From positions 1-58,285 of the forward strand of contig NZ_FVZE01000012.1 of NCBI RefSeq assembly GCF_900168325.1: a DNA stretch of 58,285 nt. Reading direction: 5' to 3'. A model generated the notes under the pieces. It was not told the origin of the DNA. It searched no databases and saw only the letters and a program-made list of their open reading frames with translations. The position numbers and the translations under genes are program-made. The DNA comes from Novosphingobium mathurense (GTDB taxonomy: Bacteria > Pseudomonadota > Alphaproteobacteria > Sphingomonadales > Sphingomonadaceae). Of the stretch, positions 50,581 to 58,285 are shown piece after piece. Positions within the stretch are counted from its first letter, which is position 1. Each line of letters starts with the position of its first letter.

Positions 50581-52557
50581 TCAACTCGTCCAATTTGCGC
50601 TCGCAGGCGGGCCCATGAAGTTAGCACCGGACTTGCCACTGGCTGCACAGGCTTGCGCGGAGATACCTTCCTTCGTCGGATCGTAAGACCGTTCGAGTGT
50701 TGCCAGCAGATAGCTCGCGATCCGTTTGGGATAGTCTACGTCAACAAAGCGGCGCAGTTGAGCATTGGCGACCTTGCGAATTTCCGGCAGAGCCGGCAGT
50801 GCGGCAAGGCCAATGTTCGAAAGCGCATCGAGCGCCTGGATCTTGATCTGCCAGCTGTTGCCGTCATCGATGAGGCGCGCAAGGGCTGAAACGGCTTCAT
50901 CCGGCTTGCCCAGACCGACTAGCGCTTCAGCTGCAACTATTCGCACCTCGTTCGAAGGATCCTGCGCCAGCACTTGCTCGAGGCGGACTTGGGCGGACCG
51001 CGCCTTGTCGCCCAGCATCAAAAGACCTCGCGCCGCCCAAAAGCGTATTGCCAGAACCGGGCTGCCAAGCAATCTGACAAAGCGATTGACGTTCCGTGGA
51101 TCCCGTCGACCCGCGGCTGCCGCAATCGTCATCAACGATCTCAAGGGGTAGATCGCGCGGTTTCGGCTTTCGAAATAGCCTTCGCCAGGAGAACCTTCAG
51201 GCAAAAACCCATTGTCGTTGATCACCAGCATGTGCGCATCGACAGCGTTGCGCAGGCGATTTGCGGTGGGTCTGGCGCGAGGGTCATCGATGAGGTTTGC
51301 GACTTCATCTGGATCGGACTGCAGATCGTAGAGTTCCTCGAAGGGCTTGGGCCGAAAGAAAGCATCTTGCTGCGCCGTCAGTTTTCCAGCGAGGTGCAGG
51401 GCATGCCACTCCCGATAGGAGGCCTGCACTTCCCATTCGAAGCCCACATGCTGGCCAAGAGCCCGGTGTGGCATATAGTTGCGGATGTAGCGCCAGCGAC
51501 CATCCGTCACAGTACGCACGAGGTCGTAACGCTCGTCCATGCGGTCGCGGAAGCCGAAAGCATATGTCGCGGGCTTGCCTATGCGCCGCCCGAATAAAGG
51601 CTTGCCAGTCATTTGTGCCGGTTGCGGCACTCCGGCGATGGACAGCAGCGTTGCAGGAAGGTCGATGAGGGTGACTGGCGCCTCGATCATGCTGCCGGGC
51701 TTGGCAGGCGCGAGATGCTGCCATTTGGGGGGGATGTAGGCGATTAGAGGAACGCGCAGCCCTTCCTCATAACAATAGCGTTTTGATCGTGGCAGGACCC
51801 CGCCATTGTCGCCATAATAAAAGACAATGGTGTCATCGGCGAGGCCATCGTGCTCAAGCTGGGCGAGCCAGTTGCCGATCTCGCGGTCCATCGCCTCCAT
51901 GATGTTGTAATATTCGGCATAGTCGCGACGTATCACATCGCTGTTCGGCAGGAACGCCGGGATGCGGACGTCCGCCGGCTTCACCCGCCCTTCGTCACGC
52001 TGGCACATGTGCTGTTCATGACTGGTGCCGGTATTCAAGACACACAGGAAAGGCTTTTCCTTGGGCGCATTTCGCCAATGCCCGTCAACACCCTGGACGT
52101 CCCAAATTTCTTTCGGATCGACGCCGCAATTGTAATCGGTCTTAGGGTTATTGATGCAAAAGTATCCTGCTTGACGCATCAGTTCAGGATAGGTGCGGAA
52201 GGCTTTCGGCAGTGTTGCGTCGGCGCGCATGTGCTGTGCCGGAGCGCAGCTTTCGGGATTGACGCCGGTAAGGATTGCAAATCGCGAAGGAGCGCAGACC
52301 GGTGCATCCGAGTAGGCGTTGCGATAGAGAACACCTCGCTTGGCCAAAGCATCGATGTTGGGCGTATGCGCGAGCTGATCACCGTAGGCTCCGATGTAGG
52401 GGTTGTTATCCTCACTGACGAGCCAGAGAATGTTGGGCAGCTCACCCCTCCGGGGCTCGGACGCAAACGTTGCGCCAGTTGACGTCGCTACAGCGGTAAG
52501 AGTGAATGCTCCATACTTGATCGCATCGCGACGGGTGGAAGTCATGCCTTTGTTCAT
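50581..52557 (-). CDS. Exported sulfatase with C-terminal HEAT repeats
   Basis: 658 residues. The N-terminus has a Tat-like STRRDAIKYG signal; Met5 may be the real start. The sulfatase domain begins PNILWLVSEDNNPYIGAYGD with metal ligands, and VCAPSR (Cys88) is the formylglycine site C-x-P-S-R. TGTSHEQH and YYGDNGG follow. From about residue 505, tandem helical repeats (AIRFWAARGLLMLGDKARSA, EVRIVAAEALVGLGKPDEAVSAL, IKIQALDALSNIGLAALPAL) form a HEAT-like domain. It hydrolyses sulfate esters in the periplasm. The HEAT tail may bind partner proteins or the polymer. Confidence 0.88.
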   Translation of the reverse strand: MNKGMTSTRRDAIKYGAFTLTAVATSTGATFASEPRRGELPNILWLVSEDNNPYIGAYGDQLAHTPNIDALAKRGVLYRNAYSDAPVCAPSRFAILTGVNPESCAPAQHMRADATLPKAFRTYPELMRQAGYFCINNPKTDYNCGVDPKEIWDVQGVDGHWRNAPKEKPFLCVLNTGTSHEQHMCQRDEGRVKPADVRIPAFLPNSDVIRRDYAEYYNIMEAMDREIGNWLAQLEHDGLADDTIVFYYGDNGGVLPRSKRYCYEEGLRVPLIAYIPPKWQHLAPAKPGSMIEAPVTLIDLPATLLSIAGVPQPAQMTGKPLFGRRIGKPATYAFGFRDRMDERYDLVRTVTDGRWRYIRNYMPHRALGQHVGFEWEVQASYREWHALHLAGKLTAQQDAFFRPKPFEELYDLQSDPDEVANLIDDPRARPTANRLRNAVDAHMLVINDNGFLPEGSPGEGYFESRNRAIYPLRSLMTIAAAAGRRDPRNVNRFVRLLGSPVLAIRFWAARGLLMLGDKARSAQVRLEQVLAQDPSNEVRIVAAEALVGLGKPDEAVSALARLIDDGNSWQIKIQALDALSNIGLAALPALPEIRKVANAQLRRFVDVDYPKRIASYLLATLERSYDPTKEGISAQACAASGKSGANFMGPPASANWTS

Positions 52558-53438
52558 CCTTCAGAGATTTTCATCATGCGCTTGCTTGGTAGCCAGTGGC
52601 GAAGGCCAGTGCCACTTAGTGCACATGCTGCTTGTTGCAGCGGCAATGTATTTCCGAGGCGACCGGCTCTGCTGACAGTTTAAAAGCAGCCCGACATTCT
52701 CGGCAAATCGTCAGACCAAATTTCCAGTCGCCTCTGATCAATCCGCAGCTTTTCCTGAGCCACTTTGGCTACCGGCAGTACGATTTGATTGCAAAGTTGC
52801 AGCCCGATGTCAAATCAGTCTGACCAATCGAGTGCCAAAATCTACGAATTGACTAGCTTATTACGGTAGAAATCGGCTTTGACGATGTGACCGCCCCCCG
52901 GTGGCATTGATGTGCGAAGTTGGGTCTGGATCGCGGGATGCGAAAACACGGGTTGACGCCTGCGCTGGCGGGTCGTTGCCGACAGCCACTGCATGCCAGG
53001 ATCAAACTAGACGTGAAGCGAACCTCGCTTCGCCAGCGCCGCGTAGAACGATTTCCAGTTCGTCGTACAGTGAACTGCGGGGGCCGGCTTGCTCATCGCT
53101 ACCCACTAACAACCTGGATTTAGGGCTGGAATCCTCTCTTTCATTTTTCCAACACAGCCGTACCGCGCCCTCCCATCAGGCTTCAGTCTCGCACCCCGAT
53201 CCATTGGCCTCGGCCGGGAATCCTCCAGTTGATTGATTTGAAAGACGAAGATTGCAAGGCCAATAGCTCAAGATTGGCATTGTCAAATGTCTGCATCGTG
53301 CCGGAGCGATGACGTGTATGAGAGGTTTAATGCCGTAAGGAGCTGCCTTGGTGCCAGAGATTCTAGATTGACATTCTAGAGTTGTTTGGCCAATATGTTC
53401 TCATTGGTAATATCAATAGTCGAATGGGAGGAGGAGAA
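52558..53438. other. Divergent intergenic region between sulfatase and TonB receptor
   Basis: 881 bases with no convincing gene. The receptor-proximal part holds a sigma-70-like promoter and a repeated TTCTAGA word. TGACCAAT/TCAGACCAA half-sites occur near 52712 and 52820 on the sulfatase side. Confidence 0.45.
53368..53396 (+). promoter_or_regulatory. Promoter of the third TonB receptor gene
   Basis: TTGACA (53368-53373), a 17-base spacer and CAATAT (53391-53396), 42 bases before the ATG. TTCTAGA occurs twice around the -35 (53361 and 53374), a possible operator. A GntR-like TGGTAATATCA lies just downstream at 53405-53415. Confidence 0.5.
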
Positions 53439-55736
53439 ATGCGGCACATAAAAGGTTTTATGTCGTCAGGAGCTGTCTTGGCGCTCGCGGTTTCCGGTCA
53501 GGCCTTTGGTCAGGACCAAAGGTCCTCAGATGCGATGGTGAGCACCTCTGAGGCGGATGGAATTGAAGAAATCGTCGTGACCGCTCAAAAGCGTGAGCAG
53601 CGACTGCAGGACGTGCCTGTGGCCGTCAGCGCTCTTACGTCAGACGCGCTCGAGGACCGGGGTATCAAAGATGTCGTGGACGTTCAGAGAGCGGTTCCCG
53701 CGCTCACGATCACTCAATCGCAGAACCCCCAGAACAGCTCGATCAATCTACGTGGCATCGGCACTTTCGCGTTCGGCATCGGCATTGAGCCTGCTGTTTC
53801 CATTGTTGTGGATGATGTGGCGCTTCTGCAGCAAGCCCAAGCCTTTAACGGGTTGGGCGATCTTGAGCGTGTCGAGGTTCTGCGCGGTCCCCAAGGCACC
53901 TTGTTCGGAAAGAATGCTTCTGCGGGCGTGATCAACATCGCAACAAAGGCGCCCACCAGCGAATTGAGTGCGGCTCTCAATTCATCTTACACATCCGATG
54001 ATCAGTTCCGCTTGGAGGGTGTCGTCTCGGGCGGACCAGCGGAGTGGCTCAAGGTGCGCGCCAGTGCCTTCTACAATAACAAGGAAGGCTATATCGACAA
54101 TTTAACTACCGGCCATTCTCTCGGTGCTTCCGAAACGATAGGGGGGCGTCTGCGCGTCGATGTGGAGCCGACCAGTACGCTCGATATATCGCTGGCTGCG
54201 GCCTATTCGCGCGATACTTCGAACCCCACTAGAACATGGCGCTATGCTGCGCCCGACGCGCGCATTTTCCCAATCGGGAGAATCAATCCCGGTTCGCTTA
54301 TTGCGCCAGCGCTTACTGGTCTCGATGTCGGGCCGGACAACTTCCAGGTGCGGCAGAACTCCGAGCAGCAGTTGGACAGTCGGCAGGAAATCTATAGCGC
54401 CCGCGCAACGCTTGACCTCGGTTTTGCTAATCTGTCTTCCATTACTAGTTGGCAGAGTTGGCGCTTTAACCAACAGAACGATGATGCCGACTATACCGAT
54501 CTTCCTGTTGTTGCCTTCCGCACTGGCGGCATCGTTCAGAACAGTACCACTTATTCTCGTGAGTTCGCCGAGGAAATGCGCCTCACATCGCATGGCTCCG
54601 GGCCTATCACCTACATGCTGGGGCTCTATTATGCCAATGGGCGTTCCAACCGTACGTTCGAGCGGTTGGCGCTGGGGCCTGGCGCATCACAATGGACTGG
54701 CGCAACGGGAACGAAGCGCTATTCGGTTTTTGGCCAAGGCACATACGATCTGTCGAGCAGCACGCATGTTGATATTGGCGCGCGCTGGAACCGCGAAGAT
54801 ATCGACGCACGCTATTTCGCGACAGCGCCTTCGAGTTCTGGTTGTCTGACCAGTGTATGTAACGGTGAAAATAGCGACGACCAGATCACCTATAAGGCCG
54901 CTCTCCGTCAGGACCTCAATCAAGACGTTATGGTCTATGCGTCCTATGCCACCGGCTACAAAGGCCAAGGCTACGATCTTGGGACGGGCGCCACGCAAGA
55001 AGCTTTGGACAACCCCGTAAGGCCTGAACATTCGAAGGCATATGAAGTTGGACTGAAAGGCACCTTCTTAAACCGGAAGTTGCAAGTAAACTTGACCGGT
55101 TTCTGGACTGACTACGTTGATTTTCAGGCGCAAAGCGCCAAAGTGCTTGAGAACGGCAGTCTGGAGTTCAAACTCAACAACGTCGGCAAGCTGCGGACGC
55201 GTGGCATCGAGGCCGACGTAGCGGTCATGCCAGTACGGGGACTCCGGATCGATGGGTCGGCGTCCTACACCGATGCGAAGATCATAAGCTTTCCGGCTGC
55301 AGGCTGCTACACCGGTCAGACGGCAGCGCAGGGCTGCGTCAATGGCACACAGAATCTTTCGGGTAGCAATCTCTCCAATGCCCCGAAGTTTAAATATGCC
55401 GTTTCCGGCAATTATGAAACCACTCTGCCGGGGCTGCCGTTTGACGGATTTATCCAAGCTGATTGGGTCCACCAAAGCAGCGTGCAGTTCGACCTGCTCG
55501 GTAATCCGGCGTTGCGGCAGGATGGCTACGGCATTCTCAACGGAAGCATTGGCATCCAAGACGGTGACGGGGGCCGCTACCGCGTAAGCCTCTTCGTCAA
55601 CAACCTCTTCGACAAATCCTATGCGGCCTCGCTCGCGGTCGCTCAGGGTGACAGCGTTGGCAATACCGTGACGCAGGTGCTGCCGCGCGATGCGCAACGG
55701 TATTTCGGTGTGCGTATGAGCCTGCGCACGCGCTGA
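53439..55736 (+). CDS. TonB-dependent receptor
   Basis: 765 residues from ATG at 53439, chosen because GGAGGAGG stands just upstream and a signal peptide ending GQAFGQ follows. The TonB box region IEEIVVTAQKREQRLQDVPVAVSAL is typical of sphingomonad receptors. The plug has INLRGIGTF, PAVSIVVDDVALL and LERVEVLRGPQGTLFGKNASAGVINI. The barrel ends RYFGVRMSLRTR without a terminal Phe. It probably imports the (de)sulfated substrate of the divergent sulfatase. Confidence 0.92.
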   Translation: MRHIKGFMSSGAVLALAVSGQAFGQDQRSSDAMVSTSEADGIEEIVVTAQKREQRLQDVPVAVSALTSDALEDRGIKDVVDVQRAVPALTITQSQNPQNSSINLRGIGTFAFGIGIEPAVSIVVDDVALLQQAQAFNGLGDLERVEVLRGPQGTLFGKNASAGVINIATKAPTSELSAALNSSYTSDDQFRLEGVVSGGPAEWLKVRASAFYNNKEGYIDNLTTGHSLGASETIGGRLRVDVEPTSTLDISLAAAYSRDTSNPTRTWRYAAPDARIFPIGRINPGSLIAPALTGLDVGPDNFQVRQNSEQQLDSRQEIYSARATLDLGFANLSSITSWQSWRFNQQNDDADYTDLPVVAFRTGGIVQNSTTYSREFAEEMRLTSHGSGPITYMLGLYYANGRSNRTFERLALGPGASQWTGATGTKRYSVFGQGTYDLSSSTHVDIGARWNREDIDARYFATAPSSSGCLTSVCNGENSDDQITYKAALRQDLNQDVMVYASYATGYKGQGYDLGTGATQEALDNPVRPEHSKAYEVGLKGTFLNRKLQVNLTGFWTDYVDFQAQSAKVLENGSLEFKLNNVGKLRTRGIEADVAVMPVRGLRIDGSASYTDAKIISFPAAGCYTGQTAAQGCVNGTQNLSGSNLSNAPKFKYAVSGNYETTLPGLPFDGFIQADWVHQSSVQFDLLGNPALRQDGYGILNGSIGIQDGDGGRYRVSLFVNNLFDKSYAASLAVAQGDSVGNTVTQVLPRDAQRYFGVRMSLRTR

Positions 55737-55746
55737 ACGAACGCGG

Positions 55747-55787
55747 GTCGACCGTAAAGGAGGCATTTTACCTCCTTTACGGTCGAC
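55747..55787. terminator. Long hairpin after the TonB receptor gene
   Basis: Perfect 17-bp stem GTCGACCGTAAAGGAGG / CCTCCTTTACGGTCGAC with a seven-base loop CATTTTA, ten bases after the stop. There is no U-run. Very stable; probably protects or ends the receptor mRNA. Confidence 0.6.
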
Positions 55788-55995
55788 GTATGTATTCTGG
55801 CACTATCGTTGTGCTCTTCGAGCCTGGCAAACTGCCTGCACTTGCAGCCCGTCGCGCGGATTTGGATAGCAACGGCAGGCAGGACCACTGCAGTGCATCG
55901 CAGATTGGGCCGATCCTTTGCGAGGCGAAGTGCAGGGCGACACGGTTGAACGAGAGAGGCGATGAACTCCGAGTGAGCGCTAGAAGGATTGTCTA

Positions 55996-57579
55996 ATGTC
56001 AAGTGATCACATTTCCACAAGAGGTATCAACCCAACCCGGCGTTCGCTTCTGGTCGGAGCTGGCGCTGTAGCAGTTGGGGTGTCTTCGGCTCTGCCAAGC
56101 AGCAGTTGGGCGCGATCTTTGACGGATACCATCCACGCAACGCTGTTGTCCGGCGAACCGGGACCAAGTTCGATTATCCTGCAGGCTCGCATTTCTAGCG
56201 CGCTGGCCACGCCCGGCGATTTTGCGTCGGATAGCCCGGGTCTTGCCGGGGAGATTCGCTTCGAGTTCTCTGACAATCCGGCATTCGCGCAGGCGCAATC
56301 CACTAAATGGAAGGTCGCCGAACGCGAACGGGATTACATCGTGCAACAGCTTGTGGAGGGGTTAACGCCCGCCACGACATATTACTTTCGTGTTGCGTTC
56401 CGAAGCGGCGATGGGCGTTCCAGCCGACCAAGCGCCGTGGGAAGTTTCGCAACGCTTCCTGCCGCGGATACGTCAGGACCCCTCTCATTCGTTGTCATGA
56501 GCTGTCTGAGTTACGAGCTCTTCTACGGCATCGGCAAACCGGCCCCCTATCCCATTCCCAGAGCAGATCCGCCCTCTCCGGAGGAGCGGCGTCGCGGATA
56601 TCCGGCGATGGATCTCATCCGGCAGGTATCGCCTGCGTTCCTTCTGGCGACCGGGGATACGGTCTATTACGATCATCCCAGCGGGGACAGCCAATTCTGG
56701 GCAGTCAACGTAGAGCAAATGCGCCAAAAATGGCACCGGCAGTTAGCGGTTCCTTCGGTGAAGGAAACATTTGCGGCGGTGCCGACCTTTTTCATGAAGG
56801 ATGATCACGACTTTCGCTACGACGATGCCGACAATACTGGCGTGCGCCTTCCTACTGCGGAGGAGGGCAAGCAGGTGTTCCTCGAGCAGGTTCCGGTGGT
56901 TCAAGGCGACCAGCCGACTTATCGTACAGTTCGGGTTAACCGCCACCTGCAAATCTGGCTACTCGAAAACCGGGACTACCGCTCCCCGAACGATGCTCCA
57001 AACACGCCCGAAAAAACGATCTGGGGGCTGCGTCAGCGCAAATGGCTGGAAGATGGGCTCTTGGAGTGCGATGCCGACTTCAAACTCATCATTAGCCCCG
57101 GCCCAATGGTTGGTCCCGACGATGCGCGCAAGAGTGATAACCAGGTCTCCGAAAGCGGCTTTCTTGCCGAGGGCGAGGCGTTCCTGAATTTCCTCAAGGA
57201 TCATGGGCTCGAAAAGTCGACGTTCATTTTGAATGGGGATCGGCATTGGAAATATCATTCCATTCACCCTACCGGGGTTGAGGAGTTTTCGTGCGGGACG
57301 ATCAATGGACAAAACTCGCGACCAGGCGTTGCGCCGGGGGATCCGCGCGGCACTGATCCCAATGCTAGAATACGCCAGCCTTATCTACAGCCGATCCCCG
57401 ATGGCGGTTTTCTGCAGGTTTCGCTGACCCCGGATGCGGATGGTAAGAAATCCAGCCTTCTGTTCCAGTTTTGGGGTGAACATGGCGCGCTGCAATATGC
57501 CGTAAGGCGTTGGGGCGATCGTGAGCCGATAAAAGTCGGACCTTGGCCAAAAGAGGCTGCTGCGCGTCCTGACAAATGA
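55996..57579 (+). CDS. PhoD-like (alkaline phosphatase D family) phosphoesterase, Tat-exported
   Basis: 527 residues with a Tat signal TRRSLLVGAGAVAVGVSSALP. An N-terminal beta domain (~45-155) resembles the fibronectin-like PhoD_N. Metal-site motifs follow in order: VMSCLSYE, LLATGDTVYYD, MKDDHDFRYDD and LNGDRHWKYHS. PhoD enzymes are Ca/Fe-dependent phosphodiesterases or phosphatases. It is 259 bases after the receptor on the same strand. With the sulfatase it suggests processing of a sulfated or phosphorylated polymer or lipid headgroup. Confidence 0.88.
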   Translation: MSSDHISTRGINPTRRSLLVGAGAVAVGVSSALPSSSWARSLTDTIHATLLSGEPGPSSIILQARISSALATPGDFASDSPGLAGEIRFEFSDNPAFAQAQSTKWKVAERERDYIVQQLVEGLTPATTYYFRVAFRSGDGRSSRPSAVGSFATLPAADTSGPLSFVVMSCLSYELFYGIGKPAPYPIPRADPPSPEERRRGYPAMDLIRQVSPAFLLATGDTVYYDHPSGDSQFWAVNVEQMRQKWHRQLAVPSVKETFAAVPTFFMKDDHDFRYDDADNTGVRLPTAEEGKQVFLEQVPVVQGDQPTYRTVRVNRHLQIWLLENRDYRSPNDAPNTPEKTIWGLRQRKWLEDGLLECDADFKLIISPGPMVGPDDARKSDNQVSESGFLAEGEAFLNFLKDHGLEKSTFILNGDRHWKYHSIHPTGVEEFSCGTINGQNSRPGVAPGDPRGTDPNARIRQPYLQPIPDGGFLQVSLTPDADGKKSSLLFQFWGEHGALQYAVRRWGDREPIKVGPWPKEAAARPDK

Positions 57580-58204
57580 GCTGCGCGCCGCTGGACGCTT
57601 CGGCATTCACCGCGTTTGGCAAATCTTCTGGCTTTTTCGTCCGACGTTCGGCGTCTGGCCAAGTTTCGGAAATTTCTCGGAACGCCTATTCGGTCCACTA
57701 GCTGACTGCGGTGCGCAGTTGCAGATGAAACAGACGCCAGATTGCAGAACGCATTAATAACTCCCTGTACGGTTACGTACCGCCGCGTCCACGACATATG
57801 CGATTAACATCTGGCAATCGAGAGTCAGTGTCCGCGGCTTGCTCGTCAATCCTCTTTACAAGCCAACGGCACCAGACGGCCCTATGGCTAAGGTCGATGA
57901 CATCTTAACTATGCCAATGATGTATCGCAACGAGACAATTGGTGCGAACGTGCGGTGGTTCGCACGTTCACAGATGGACAGGTTTTTCAGGGGAAGTCGT
58001 TCCTGCGCGGAACCTGCAATGGCCAAATACGGCCAGTGGGGGACAGGTTCGAAGCGAATTCTGGCCATGAGATCGCTCGCTGGAATGCGGTGATTCACGC
58101 CCGCATTCGCCGTATTTTGTGCGGCGAAAAATCATTGCACTGCGCGGTGAATGATGGGTGTATTTACGTAAGCGCCGACGGAACCCGGCGTTGACGCTTG
58201 GCGT
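57580..58204. other. Gene-free region
   Basis: 625 bases with only short, overlapping open frames. One hairpin, GTGCGAAC / GTTCGCAC (57942-57965), is visible. Nothing else recognised. Confidence 0.4.
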
Positions 58205-58285
58205 CTAGGCTGCGCAGCAGCGCTTGTACTTCTTGCCCGATCCGCAGGGGCAAGGATCGTTACGACCAATCTTGTTTGCCTGGAT
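58205..58285 (-). CDS. C-terminal end of a SEC-C motif protein (partial)
   Basis: The minus strand reads KIGRNDPCPCGSGKKYKRCCAA and a stop at 58205-58207. C-x-C-x8-C-C is the zinc-binding SEC-C motif found at the C-terminus of SecA and of several other proteins. The final Cys-Cys (SecA usually has Cys-His) favours a non-SecA SEC-C protein. The rest lies beyond the right edge. Confidence 0.75.
   Translation of the reverse strand: MQANKIGRNDPCPCGSGKKYKRCCAA

Noticed and set aside
52901..53236. 111-codon open frame between sulfatase and receptor genes
   Set aside because: No ribosome site, Ser/Pro-rich random-like composition, no motif.
1..58285. CRISPR arrays, tRNA or rRNA genes
   Set aside because: No regularly spaced identical repeats and no tRNA-like T-loop with matching acceptor arms were seen by eye; a dedicated scan could still find one.

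Overview
The window looks like part of a large secondary replicon (megaplasmid or chromid) of a sphingomonad alphaproteobacterium, Novosphingobium/Sphingobium-like. The evidence is the high-GC coding style, three TonB-dependent receptors, and a parA-parB-repA module (27.5-31.3 kb) of the type found on sphingomonad plasmids. Two identical 18-bp palindromes at repA look like partition sites, and a 22-bp-period iteron array downstream of repA looks like the replication origin. All calls come from reading the sequence; no database search was run.

Layout. 0-2.3 kb: probable IS66 tail, a DUF2971-like gene, a low-GC orphan membrane protein. 2.3-13 kb: an uptake and hydrolysis island. Five tightly packed minus-strand genes encode a CapA-like metallophosphoesterase, a DMT-like transporter, a TonB receptor, a tannase/feruloyl-esterase-type hydrolase and an MmgE/PrpD protein. 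A carboxymuconolactone-decarboxylase-like gene and two exported alpha/beta hydrolases flank them. Two LacI-type operators sit in its promoters, but no LacI gene is in the window. 13-22 kb: surface-glycan and membrane genes (acyltransferase-3, GT39, GT2, spermidine-synthase-like fusion, TVP38-like protein, methyltransferase remnant). 22.2-27.2 kb: a membrane-bound winged-helix regulator divergent from a TonB receptor, then a DUF2279 protein.

27.5-34 kb: partition, replication, origin and small plasmid genes. 34-37.6 kb: a tyrosine recombinase followed by a graveyard of accessory DNA: VapBC with frameshifts in both genes, a TOTE-type primase fragment fused to the vapC remnant, a ParE toxin cut by one extra base beside an intact antitoxin, and a frameshifted Tn3 transposase fragment.

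37.6-46.4 kb: a coherent envelope module. A histidine kinase with a roughly 230-residue Pro/Gly-rich sensor region and an outer-membrane barrel are divergent from an OmpR-type regulator, a lipoprotein related to intradiol dioxygenases and a large autotransporter. CTGAAA-type repeats at 11- and 22-bp spacing in the intergenic regions suggest this is the regulator's own regulon. 46.4-49.4 kb: small cytoplasmic genes (AraC, VOC, DUF1801). 49.4-57.6 kb: a FadR-type regulator, IS6 remnant, sulfatase with HEAT repeats, TonB receptor and PhoD-like phosphatase, probably for a sulfated or phosphorylated substrate. The right edge cuts a SEC-C motif protein.
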